Below are positions 1 through 7,101 of a stretch of 21,132 nt of DNA, one piece after another. Origin of the DNA: Dehalococcoidales bacterium (GTDB lineage Bacteria; Chloroflexota; Dehalococcoidia; Dehalococcoidales; UBA5760); the NCBI GenBank assembly GCA_028717305.1, contig JAQUOC010000010.1, positions 1 through 21,132 of the forward strand, in the 5' to 3' direction. Numbering within the stretch: position 1 is the first letter of the stretch; each line of letters starts with the position of its first letter. Both the position numbers and the translations under genes were made by a program. Below the pieces are notes generated by a model that was not told the DNA's origin, made no database searches, and was given only the letters and a program-made list of their open reading frames with translations.

Positions 1-74
1 GGTAAACCGAAGATAACCTCCACCCCTTCCTTCAGCATACTCTCACATACAATCTGGGCGCCTGTCATTCTCAT
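1..74 (-). CDS. ilvB: Acetolactate synthase large subunit, N-terminal fragment
   Basis: This is the 5' end of a gene that runs off the left edge. The reverse strand reads (MM)MRMTGAQIVCESMLKEG followed by VEVIFGL, the typical start of the ThDP-dependent acetohydroxyacid synthase large subunit, the first common enzyme of valine, leucine and isoleucine synthesis. Three consecutive ATG codons (80, 77, 74) and a fourth at 68 make the start ambiguous. An AGGAG at about 83-88 lies 2, 5, 8 and 14 nt from them, so 77 or 74 fits best. The gene follows ilvD closely, and its ribosome site overlaps the ilvD stop codon, so the two are probably translationally coupled. Only about 25 residues are visible and no catalytic motif is included. 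Confidence 0.8.
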   Translation of the reverse strand, partial: MRMTGAQIVCESMLKEGVEVIFGL

Positions 75-85
75 CATCATCTCTC

Positions 86-1753
86 CTACTGGCTAAATAC
101 CGCTCCGGTACTGGCGGAAGAGACCCTATCCGCATACCGCTTGAGATAACCGGCCTTCACCCTGGGTTCAAATTCAGCCAGGCTGGCTAAGCGCCGGGAT
201 ATTTCACTATCATCAAGCTCAACCTCAAGTTTATATTCGGGGATATTAATACTTATTATGTCACCATCCTTCAGAGCAGCGATGGGTCCCCGCCCAGCCG
301 CCTCGGGAGAGACATGCCCGATCGCAGCACCGCGGGTTGCTCCAGAAAAACGACCGTCGGTTATCAATGCTACCTCACTATCCATACCCATACCGCTCAG
401 GATGGAGGTTGGAGTAAGCATCTCTCTCATCCCCGGACCGCCTTTAGGTCCTTCATATCGAATAACCACCACATTACCTGACCTTATTTTATCGTCTAAA
501 ATAGCTTTGGTAGCTTCCTCCTCAGAATCAAACACTCTGGCCGGACCACGATGAACCATCATCTCAGGGGCCACCGCCCCCTTCTTCACCACCGCACCCT
601 CCGGCGCCAGGTTGCCGAAGAGGATACAAATGCCACCGCTGGCCGAGTGGGCGCTATCTGCGGAACGAATCACCTTTCTATCTACAAAGCGGCTGCCGAC
701 AACAATATCAGCCACCGATTTACCCGATACCGTTCTTGCTCCCAGATTCAGCACCTCTTTAATCTCTTTCATCACCGCCGAGACGCCGCCTGCCGCGTCC
801 AAATCCTCCAAGTGGAAATCTCCAGCCGGCCGCATCTTTACCAGATGAGGGGTACGCTCACTTATCCGGTTAACCATCGGCAGGGTAAAATCCACATCTG
901 CCTCACGGGCTACGGCAATAAGGTGCAGTACCGAATTGGTACTGCCGCCTAACGCCATATCAACAGCAAAGGCATTATGAATAGAGTCCCTGTTGATAAT
1001 ATCGCGCGGCCTAACATCTTCAGCCAGAAGCTTCATGACCTGTCGCCCGGCCTGTTTCGCCAGCCGTACCCGTCTAGCGTCAATGGCCGGAATGGTGCCA
1101 TTACCGACCAGACCCATCCCCATAGCCTCAGTGGCACAATTCATCGTGTTAGCGGTAAACATGCCGGAACAGCTACCACAACCAGGACAAGCAACCGCCT
1201 CAAGCTGCTCCAGTTCCTCTTTCTCCATCTTACCCCTAGCCACCTTGCCGACCGCCTCAAAAATAGAATTGACATCGACGGATTCAACCCCGTCCCCACT
1301 ACAGAGTCGGCCAGCCAGCATCGGACCGCCACTGACAAAGATGGACGGCAGATTCAACCGGACCGCTGCCATAAGCATCCCGGGGACAATCTTATCGCAA
1401 TTGGGGATAAACACCAGCGCGTCGAAGCCGTGAGCTTCAGCCAATATCTCCACCGAGTCAGCAATCAATTCCCGGCTGGGCAGACTATATTTCATACCGG
1501 TGTGGTTCATAGCGATACCGTCACATACCGCAATGGTATTCACCTCAAAGGGTACACCCCCGCCACCATACACTCCGGACTTAACCGCTTCAGCAATCTG
1601 GCGCAGGTGTATATGCCCCGGCACAATCTCACTAAAGCTATTCACAATTCCGACGAAAGGCCGATCCATATCATCAGGTGTACAGCCCAAGGCATACAGC
1701 AGAGACCGGTGTGGAGCCCGTTCTACTCCCTTTTTAACCACATCACTCTTCAC
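86..1753 (-). CDS. ilvD: Dihydroxy-acid dehydratase
   Basis: IlvD dehydrates 2,3-dihydroxy-3-methylvalerate and 2,3-dihydroxyisovalerate to the 2-keto acids of isoleucine and valine synthesis, using an Fe-S cluster. The 555-residue length is normal for the family. Visible motifs are VNSFSEIVPGHIHL (37-50), PNCDKIVPGM (117-126), CPGCGSCSGMFTANTMNC (189-206) and the DGRFSGATRG region near the C-terminus. Gly rather than Cys follows the VP at 44-45, which resembles the E. coli-type oxygen-sensitive [4Fe-4S] enzyme more than the [2Fe-2S] enzyme; that reading is an inference. The start is GTG, with AGGAG 12 nt upstream, a slightly long spacing. A promoter lies about 100 bp upstream, and ilvB follows after 5 bp. 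Confidence 0.96.
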   Translation of the reverse strand: MKSDVVKKGVERAPHRSLLYALGCTPDDMDRPFVGIVNSFSEIVPGHIHLRQIAEAVKSGVYGGGGVPFEVNTIAVCDGIAMNHTGMKYSLPSRELIADSVEILAEAHGFDALVFIPNCDKIVPGMLMAAVRLNLPSIFVSGGPMLAGRLCSGDGVESVDVNSIFEAVGKVARGKMEKEELEQLEAVACPGCGSCSGMFTANTMNCATEAMGMGLVGNGTIPAIDARRVRLAKQAGRQVMKLLAEDVRPRDIINRDSIHNAFAVDMALGGSTNSVLHLIAVAREADVDFTLPMVNRISERTPHLVKMRPAGDFHLEDLDAAGGVSAVMKEIKEVLNLGARTVSGKSVADIVVGSRFVDRKVIRSADSAHSASGGICILFGNLAPEGAVVKKGAVAPEMMVHRGPARVFDSEEEATKAILDDKIRSGNVVVIRYEGPKGGPGMREMLTPTSILSGMGMDSEVALITDGRFSGATRGAAIGHVSPEAAGRGPIAALKDGDIISINIPEYKLEVELDDSEISRRLASLAEFEPRVKAGYLKRYADRVSSASTGAVFSQ

Positions 1754-1849
1754 AGTACTGACTAGCTCCTTCCCCCATTAATAATCAAAAACCGCCCCTA
1801 TCCGGACGGAACAACAACCTGAAACTATAGCTTTAACCTATTCAAAAAA

Positions 1850-1878
1850 AACATAGCATAGCACCTGCTCATTGTCAA
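1850..1878 (-). promoter_or_regulatory. Sigma-70 promoter for ilvD-ilvB
   Basis: On the reverse strand a perfect TTGACA (1878-1873) is followed by a 17-bp spacer and TATGTT (1855-1850). Initiation would fall near 1843 and give a leader of about 90 nt before the ilvD GTG. I found no clear terminator or T-box-like element in the 139-bp gap, so upstream rpiB transcripts may also read through. Confidence 0.6.
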
Positions 1879-1893
1879 GCTAATTCGTATCTG

Positions 1894-2328
1894 TCAATCC
1901 TCCATAGCCATTATCTTATTCACCCTTAGCAGATGCCGGCCACCTTGAAATTCACTAGTAAGATAGGCCTTAACTATTTCGGATATTGACCCCCTATCCC
2001 GTTCGGCGCTCAGACAGAGGATATTGGCATCGTTATGCTGGCGGGCACGGCAGGCATCGAAGACGCTACAACATAGAGCCGCCCTTATCCCCTTCAACTT
2101 ATTAGCGGCGATACTCATGCCAATACCGGTATTACATATCAGGATACCATGAGTACAATCACCTCCGGCTACCGCCAGGGCTACCTCTCTGGCGATATCA
2201 GGATAGTCCACCGGATCGGCAGTGTAACAGCCAAAGTCCTCGACACTGTGTCCTGAGTCACCAACCAGGCTGATCACAAATTGCTTGATATCCAATCCTC
2301 TGTGGTCACACCCAATAGCAATACGCAC
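1894..2328 (-). CDS. rpiB: Ribose-5-phosphate isomerase B
   Basis: RpiB interconverts ribose 5-phosphate and ribulose 5-phosphate in the non-oxidative pentose phosphate pathway, supplying ribose for PRPP. That is relevant here because the purine and histidine genes in the window use PRPP. The 144-residue protein shows CDHRG (7-11), GILICNTGIGMSIAANK (61-77) with the likely active-site Cys65, and the RQHNDANIL segment (97-104) with His99, as in E. coli RpiB. The start is GTG, and its first G is the last base of the tsaC TAG stop, so translation is coupled. tsaC/rpiB proximity is also known from the B. subtilis ywlC-ywlF region. LacA/LacB sugar isomerases are related, but nothing here indicates lactose metabolism. 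Confidence 0.93.
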   Translation of the reverse strand: MRIAIGCDHRGLDIKQFVISLVGDSGHSVEDFGCYTADPVDYPDIAREVALAVAGGDCTHGILICNTGIGMSIAANKLKGIRAALCCSVFDACRARQHNDANILCLSAERDRGSISEIVKAYLTSEFQGGRHLLRVNKIMAMED

Positions 2329-2975
2329 TAATCGACCCTCCCTCCTAAAATAATACTAGCACACACCTTCTTCAGTTCGCCAAAATCTATCGCTCCCTTT
2401 CGTAAAACCACCGGTACCTCTCCGGTGACATCAACTATGGTGGACTCCCGACCACCCGGACAGCGACCGCCGTCAATAACCAGATCGATTTTGTTACCGA
2501 ATTGAGCATGCACATCATCAGCCGTCAGTGCACTCGGTCTGCCGCTCAGATTAGCACTGGTACCCGAAATAGGCGCCCCCAGCCCCAGAGCAAGAGCAAC
2601 TGGTACAGGGTGGCCTGGAACGCGAACGGCCACGGTAATACCTCCGGCGGTAACAATTCCCGGGACAACCCTGGACTTATATAAGACCAGAGTTAAAGGA
2701 CCGGGCATGAACTTTTCCACCAGCAGCCGAGCAACCGGCGGTACCGGTTCGGCAACCTCGTTTATCTGTAGCGTACTGGACAAAAGTAGAGGCAGCGCCA
2801 TCCCCAGTGGCCGTTCTTTTACCGCATAGACCCGTTCCACCGCCCGGTGAAGGTAAGGGCAGACCCCCAAGCCATAGACAGTATCAGTAGGAAAAGCAAC
2901 GACGCCCCCACCCCTGAGGACGGCAACACCCTCGCGGACCTGGTTTTCAACACCCGAAGGGAGCCCGGTTAACAC
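2328..2975 (-). CDS. tsaC: Threonylcarbamoyl-AMP synthase (Sua5/YrdC/YwlC family)
   Basis: The protein makes L-threonylcarbamoyladenylate from threonine, bicarbonate and ATP, the first step of the t6A37 modification of ANN-decoding tRNAs. With the chosen start it has 215 residues: PTDTVYGLG (29-37), the KER motif (53-55), SGTSANLSG (137-145) with the conserved S-x-N, and ESTIVD (177-182). It lacks the extra C-terminal domain of full Sua5. The frame stays open upstream to 3098, but that extension would overlap the start of guaA and cross both promoters. GTG at 2975, with AGGTGG 6 nt upstream, gives a family-like N-terminus. It is the first gene of a tsaC-rpiB unit. Confidence 0.92.
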   Translation of the reverse strand: MLTGLPSGVENQVREGVAVLRGGGVVAFPTDTVYGLGVCPYLHRAVERVYAVKERPLGMALPLLLSSTLQINEVAEPVPPVARLLVEKFMPGPLTLVLYKSRVVPGIVTAGGITVAVRVPGHPVPVALALGLGAPISGTSANLSGRPSALTADDVHAQFGNKIDLVIDGGRCPGGRESTIVDVTGEVPVVLRKGAIDFGELKKVCASIILGGRVD

Positions 2976-3009
2976 TCCATACCACCTAGGGGAAATTTCG
3001 CTTTCACTC

Positions 3010-3038
3010 TTGACGCCAGTATACCATAATGATAATCT
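3010..3038 (+). promoter_or_regulatory. Promoter for the guaA-pur operon
   Basis: TTGACG (3010-3015), a 17-bp spacer ending in TGA, and TAATCT (3033-3038) form a -35 plus extended -10 arrangement. The start point would be about 3045, only some 4 nt before the guaA ATG, so the mRNA would be effectively leaderless. A TATAAT at 3045-3050 overlaps the ATG itself and cannot serve this start. Confidence 0.4.
3018..3026 (-). promoter_or_regulatory. Extended -10 promoter for tsaC-rpiB
   Basis: The reverse strand carries TGG directly followed by TATACT (3026-3018), an extended -10 element. The -35 position (about 3046-3041) reads TATCTC and is poor. The start point would be near 3011, leaving a leader of about 36 nt to the GTG at 2975. 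The -10 box lies inside the spacer of the opposing guaA promoter. Confidence 0.45.
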
Positions 3039-3048
3039 TTGAGATATA

Positions 3049-4731
3049 ATGACCGAGGACGGATCACAAGAGACATCAAGCAGCCACCGCGTAACCACCA
3101 GCGGCGATATTGAAGTATCTACCTATCTGGAGATTGCCAAAGAGCTGGGTGGTGAACAGCCGGCGGCGGCAAAAGAAGCTGCCCCCAGCGCCGAGCGCGA
3201 GACTATCGTTGTCATCGACTTCGGCTCTCAGTACAGCCTGCTCATCGCACGGCGGATACGAGAATGTCAGGTATATTGTGAACTGGTATCATATGACACC
3301 CCGTGGGAAAAGATTGCCCCGTTAAACCCCAAGGGATTTATCCTCTCCGGCGGACCGGCCAGTGTCTATACACCGGAGGCGCCTCTGGCGCCGGCCTATA
3401 TCTATGAAAACAACCTACCGGTGCTGGGGATATGCTACGGAATGCAGGTGATAACTCACCAGCTGGGAGGCAAGGTCACCCAGGGGAAAAGGCATGAATA
3501 CGGACATGCCGTCCTCCATGTTGCCGATGTAAACTCGCCCCTGCTTGTCGATTTACCTACCCCCGCCCCGGTATGGATGAGCCACGGCGACCAGATTGAA
3601 GAAATGCCGCCTGGCTTCAGCACCCTGGCCTATACTGAAGGCTCGCCATTTGCTGTAATGGGTAATGATAAGAGAATATTTGGTCTCCAGTTTCACCCTG
3701 AGGTAGCTCATACACCAAATGGTAAGACCATCCTGAAGAATTTTGCCTACCGGATATGCGGATGCCAGGGGAACTGGACTATGGGCAGCTTCATCAGGGA
3801 TAGTTTGGACAGGATAAAGGAGCAGGTAGGCGGCGGTAGAGTCATCAATGCCCTTTCCGGAGGAGTTGATTCTGCGGTAGTAGCTACCCTCATTCACCAG
3901 GCTATTGGCAACCAGCTTACCTGCATCTTTGTTAATAACGGACTGCTACGCCGTCAAGAGGCGGAAAGAACCCTCAAAGTCTTCCGTCGTAACCTGGGGA
4001 TGAATACCATTCATGTTGATGCCAGTGAAAGATTCCTCAACCGTCTGCAGGATGTAATCGACCCCGAGCAGAAACGCAAGGTTATCGGAGAGGAATTCAT
4101 CAAGGTCTTCGAGGAAGAAGCCGCTAAGATAAGCAAGGTAGATTTCCTGGCCCAGGGTACCCTCTACCCGGATGTTATCGAAAGTGCCTCTTCCGGAAGC
4201 AAAGCCTCAGCCAAAATAAAAACACATCACAATGTCGGCGGACTACCCGCCAAGATGACGCTCAACCTGGTTGAACCCCTGCGCTACCTGTTCAAGGATG
4301 AGGTACGACAGGTAGGCCTGGGACTAGGTCTTCCCGAGGAGATGATATGGCGACAGCCGTTCCCCGGCCCCGGTCTGGCCATCCGTATCATTGGTGAGGT
4401 AACCAGAGAGAAACTGGAAATACTTCGTAGTGCCGACTGGATTGTAATGGAAGAGATCAAGCAGGCAAAACTGTACCGTCAGCTATGGCAGAGCTTTGCC
4501 GTACTCACCGACGTCAAAAGCGTAGGGGTAATGGGTGACTTCAGAACCTATGGCTACCTGGTTGCCGTGCGTGCCGTAACCAGCGACGACGCAATGACCG
4601 CCGATTGGGCACGGCTGCCCTACGAACTGCTGGCCAAGATTTCTAACCGCATCGTCAACGAGGTACCCGGAGTAAACCGGGTCGTCTACGACATAACCTC
4701 CAAACCACCATCGACTATAGAGTGGGAGTAA
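3049..4731 (+). CDS. guaA: GMP synthase (glutamine-hydrolysing)
   Basis: GuaA converts XMP to GMP using ATP and glutamine. The class I amidotransferase domain starts at about residue 50 (TIVVIDFGSQYS), with nucleophile Cys129 in GICYGMQ and His216/Glu218 in FHPEV. The ATP-pyrophosphatase domain has the P-loop SGGVDS (270-275), and the protein ends in the family-typical YDITSKPPSTIEWE. At 560 residues it is about 45 longer than usual: a polar, Ala/Glu-rich segment precedes the first domain. No ATG, GTG or TTG codon exists between residue 1 and the amidotransferase domain, and a stop codon lies just upstream, so the ATG at 3049 is the only standard start. I see no Shine-Dalgarno sequence. It is the first gene of the plus-strand purine operon. 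Confidence 0.97.
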   Translation: MTEDGSQETSSSHRVTTSGDIEVSTYLEIAKELGGEQPAAAKEAAPSAERETIVVIDFGSQYSLLIARRIRECQVYCELVSYDTPWEKIAPLNPKGFILSGGPASVYTPEAPLAPAYIYENNLPVLGICYGMQVITHQLGGKVTQGKRHEYGHAVLHVADVNSPLLVDLPTPAPVWMSHGDQIEEMPPGFSTLAYTEGSPFAVMGNDKRIFGLQFHPEVAHTPNGKTILKNFAYRICGCQGNWTMGSFIRDSLDRIKEQVGGGRVINALSGGVDSAVVATLIHQAIGNQLTCIFVNNGLLRRQEAERTLKVFRRNLGMNTIHVDASERFLNRLQDVIDPEQKRKVIGEEFIKVFEEEAAKISKVDFLAQGTLYPDVIESASSGSKASAKIKTHHNVGGLPAKMTLNLVEPLRYLFKDEVRQVGLGLGLPEEMIWRQPFPGPGLAIRIIGEVTREKLEILRSADWIVMEEIKQAKLYRQLWQSFAVLTDVKSVGVMGDFRTYGYLVAVRAVTSDDAMTADWARLPYELLAKISNRIVNEVPGVNRVVYDITSKPPSTIEWE

Positions 4732-4770
4732 TGGAGGGGTAAGGTTAACCAAAGAGGAGGGGAGTCAAGG

Positions 4771-5265
4771 ATGTATAAAAAACAAAAACCGATCATCATC
4801 CTGGGAATTATACTGGGAGCAATCTCAGTTGTACTTGGAGTCTATACACCGGTACTAATGCGCGCTCAGACTCCGGTACCGGAGCAGTCTCCACACGAAA
4901 CAATAAACTTCCAGCTGTCAACAGACACCACTCCGGGGAACACCGATGAGTACGACTCTCACAGCTTCTCTCTCTACCTCGAGCGCGGGCAAGAACTGTA
5001 TCTATCATTCTATGCCGAGGGAGCGGCGGTGATGCTCCGAGTTACCACACCGTCCGAGGAAGTACTGGGATACCAGACCAGCACCGGCAAAGCCGGGAAC
5101 ATAAAGGACACGGGACTGGGACGTCTGGAGAAGGGTAGGGTAGTGGCGGCTGCGGAAGGACATTTCATCTTCATCGCTCCTGAAAATGGCTTCCATTTGA
5201 TTAATATTAAATCAAGCACGCCCCAGGGCGAGATAGCAGTACAGGTAGAGTACGAGATTACATAG
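4771..5265 (+). CDS. Small membrane-anchored protein of unknown function
   Basis: I do not recognise this 164-residue protein. It starts with a basic stretch (MYKKQKP) and one hydrophobic segment (about 8-29), which looks like a signal anchor or uncleaved signal peptide. No lipobox Cys is present. The rest (about 45-164) appears rich in beta strands, with alternating hydrophobic residues such as SFSLYLERGQELYLSFYAEG and a final IAVQVEYEI strand. This would suit an exported beta-sandwich, perhaps of the GOLD/emp24 or PPC kind, but that is only an impression. The start is well supported by GAGGAGG about 10 nt upstream. It lies 39 bp after guaA and 17 bp before purD, on the same strand, so it is probably co-transcribed with purine genes although it looks unrelated to them. 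Confidence 0.8.
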   Translation: MYKKQKPIIILGIILGAISVVLGVYTPVLMRAQTPVPEQSPHETINFQLSTDTTPGNTDEYDSHSFSLYLERGQELYLSFYAEGAAVMLRVTTPSEEVLGYQTSTGKAGNIKDTGLGRLEKGRVVAAAEGHFIFIAPENGFHLINIKSSTPQGEIAVQVEYEIT

Positions 5266-5276
5266 AGGGGGAGAGG
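5266..5276 (+). promoter_or_regulatory. Ribosome binding site that decides the purD start
   Basis: AGGGGGAGAGG begins directly after the stop codon of the upstream gene and ends 6 nt before the CTG at 5283. It supports translation starting at that CTG rather than at the first in-frame TTG at 5442, which lies more than 150 nt further on. Confidence 0.6.
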
Positions 5277-5282
5277 AAAACG

Positions 5283-6542
5283 CTGAAGGTACTGGTAGTT
5301 GGTAGCGGGGCCAGGGAACATACCCTGGTCTGGAAGCTGGCCGGTAGTCGCAAGGTCAAGGAGATTTATGCCGCCCCGGGTAACGCCGGTACGGCTCAAA
5401 TTGCCCACAACCTAGACATTAAGCCCACCGACATAGAGGAATTGGCTAAAACAGCACAGGAAAAGGGCATCGATCTTACCGTGGTTGGACCGGAGGCTTC
5501 ACTTGCCGGCGGCATCGTCGATCATTTCCAGAGCATCGGAATACCCATCTTCGGTCCCAGCAAAGCAGCCGCCGAGATAGAGTCAAGCAAGGTGTTTGCC
5601 AAGAAGCTAATGCAAAAGCATGATATTCCCTGCGCCAGAGGGATCAGCTTCTCCGAATACAGCAAAGCGAAAAGGTACATCGAACAGCAGACAACCCCTA
5701 TTGTCGTCAAGGCGGACGGCCTGGCTGCCGGCAAGGGGGTAACCGTCGCCCGCTCAATCCAGGAAGCCATCGATACGCTATACCAAATTATGGAAGCCAA
5801 AATCTTCGGCACCGCCGGGGACAGGGTGGTTATTGAAGAATGCCTGACCGGAAGAGAGATGAGCTCTTTTGCCTTTACCGATGGCAGCACCGTAATCCCA
5901 CTTGTCCCGGCGTGCGATTACAAACCGGTATTCGATGGGAACCGGGGACCGAATACCGGAGGCATGGGTAGCTACAGCCCGCCATACTTCACCAGCCCAC
6001 AGCTGGACAAAGAAATAGCCGAAATCATCCTCAAACCTGCGGTAAAGGCGCTGGCCACAGAGAAAAGGCCTTATAAGGGTGTTCTCTACGGAGGATTAAT
6101 GATCACCGAGGACGGGCCAAAGGTGATAGAGTTCAATGCACGCTTCGGCGACCCGGAGACACAGGTGGTTCTCCCTCTCTTAAAAACGGACCTGGTAGAC
6201 ATCATGCTGGCAATAATCAGTGGCAATCTTAACCGGATAGATATAGAATGGAGCGGGAATGCCTGTGTCGGCGTGGTAATGACATCAGGAGGTTATCCCG
6301 GAAGCTACCGGACGGGATTCCCGATCAGCGGACTGGATAACCTGGACAAAGACATTATGGTATTTCACGCCGGCACCAGAGCAGGCACAACACGAGGACA
6401 GGTATTAAGCTACGGAGGACGGGTGCTTACCGTAGCCGCTACCGGTAAAAGCATCGCTGAGGCCAGAGAAAAGGTCTATCAAAACATATCACGAATTAAC
6501 TTCGAGGGCTGTCATTACCGTAAAGACATCGCTCTGGTGTGA
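5283..6542 (+). CDS. purD: Phosphoribosylamine-glycine ligase (GAR synthetase)
   Basis: PurD joins glycine to 5-phosphoribosylamine with ATP, the second step of IMP synthesis. The frame from 5283 gives 419 residues, the usual length. It starts LKVLVVGSGAREH, matching the universal PurD start MKVLV.G.G.REH exactly at the first residue, and position 1 is a CTG codon. ATP-grasp motifs follow: VVKADGLAAGKGV (141-153), GPNTGGMGSYSPP (222-234) and EFNARFGDPETQV (283-295). No ATG, GTG or TTG occurs in frame between the upstream stop region and the CTG. A start at the TTG at 5442 would delete the first 53 residues, including the N-domain nucleotide-binding core. The gene follows the membrane protein gene by 17 bp. 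The start codon is the unusual feature. Confidence 0.93.
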   Translation: MKVLVVGSGAREHTLVWKLAGSRKVKEIYAAPGNAGTAQIAHNLDIKPTDIEELAKTAQEKGIDLTVVGPEASLAGGIVDHFQSIGIPIFGPSKAAAEIESSKVFAKKLMQKHDIPCARGISFSEYSKAKRYIEQQTTPIVVKADGLAAGKGVTVARSIQEAIDTLYQIMEAKIFGTAGDRVVIEECLTGREMSSFAFTDGSTVIPLVPACDYKPVFDGNRGPNTGGMGSYSPPYFTSPQLDKEIAEIILKPAVKALATEKRPYKGVLYGGLMITEDGPKVIEFNARFGDPETQVVLPLLKTDLVDIMLAIISGNLNRIDIEWSGNACVGVVMTSGGYPGSYRTGFPISGLDNLDKDIMVFHAGTRAGTTRGQVLSYGGRVLTVAATGKSIAEAREKVYQNISRINFEGCHYRKDIALV

Positions 6543-6636
6543 GCAAAGGGCCCGAGGAAGACTCTGTCCATTTACAAATAACTTCTTGCTTTCTTCTCGG
6601 AAAGAGGAGAAGGGCTTGAGGAGGTGAGATTAATAT
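6543..6636 (+). promoter_or_regulatory. Leader of purE with competing stem-loops and a perfect Shine-Dalgarno
   Basis: This 94-nt gap is the longest within the operon. A stem-loop CTTTCTTCTC/GAGGAGAAGG (6589-6598 with 6604-6613, loop GGAAA, 10 pairs including G-U) can form. The same pyrimidine segment (TCTTCTCGG, 6592-6600) can instead pair with CCGAG(G)AAGA at 6552-6561. A third option pairs CTTCTC with the purE Shine-Dalgarno region. AGGAGGTGA (6619-6627) is a perfect anti-SD complement 9 nt before the ATG. The pairings are visible in the sequence; any regulatory role is an inference. The element matches no riboswitch class I know. Confidence 0.35.
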
Positions 6637-7101
6637 ATGCCGTTAGTAGCCGTAGTTATGGGCAGTAAATCGGATACCGAATCAATGCGACCGACGCTGG
6701 AGTCACTCGGTAAGCTGGGTATTGATTATGAGCTAAGCGTAATGTCAGCCCACCGCAACCCGGAAAAGGTACGTAGATTTGGATTGGATGCCAGAAGCAG
6801 GGGGATTGAAGTTATTATCGCCGCCGCCGGCGGTGCCGCCCACCTGCCTGGAGTCATAGCCAGCTGGACAACTATACCGGTCATCGGCGTACCGCTCACT
6901 GGTAGTGAACTAAATGGTCTTGATGCCCTCTATTCCATAGTCCAGATGCCGGCCGGAATACCAGTAGCCTGCGTGGCAATCGGTAGTGCCGGGGCCAAGA
7001 ACGCCGCTTATCTGGCAGCGGAAATCCTGGGTCTGAAGCATGATGAGATAAGAAATTCCTACGAGAAATATAGAAGCGATTTACAGGGAGATAACAAATG
7101 A
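6637..7101 (+). CDS. purE: N5-carboxyaminoimidazole ribonucleotide mutase
   Basis: Class I PurE converts N5-CAIR to CAIR in bacterial purine synthesis, downstream of PurK, which is not in the window. The 154 residues contain the phosphate-binding GSKSD (9-13), SAHRNP (38-43) with the catalytic His, AAAGGAAHLPGV (62-73) and VQMPAGIPVA. The GGAAHLPG form fits class I rather than class II, which uses CO2 directly. The start is fixed by a perfect AGGAGGTGA. Its stop overlaps the purB start as ATGA. Confidence 0.95.
   Translation: MPLVAVVMGSKSDTESMRPTLESLGKLGIDYELSVMSAHRNPEKVRRFGLDARSRGIEVIIAAAGGAAHLPGVIASWTTIPVIGVPLTGSELNGLDALYSIVQMPAGIPVACVAIGSAGAKNAAYLAAEILGLKHDEIRNSYEKYRSDLQGDNK

Noticed and set aside
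977..1765. Long open frame antisense to ilvD
   Set aside because: ilvD on the other strand shows motifs along its full length. The antisense product is low-complexity and lacks any recognisable domain.
1754..1893. T-box or leader-peptide attenuator before ilvD
   Set aside because: The transcribed leader is only about 90 nt. No T-box sequence, no branched-chain codon-rich leader peptide and no terminator hairpin were seen.
2976..3098. Upstream extension of tsaC by 41 codons
   Set aside because: The frame is open, but it would cross the promoters and the coding start of divergent guaA. The residues do not look like the TsaC family, and GTG at 2975 has a good AGGTGG upstream.
5442..6542. purD starting at TTG 5442
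   Set aside because: This would lose the conserved KVLVVGSGAREH N-terminus and 53 residues, and no ribosome site is seen there.
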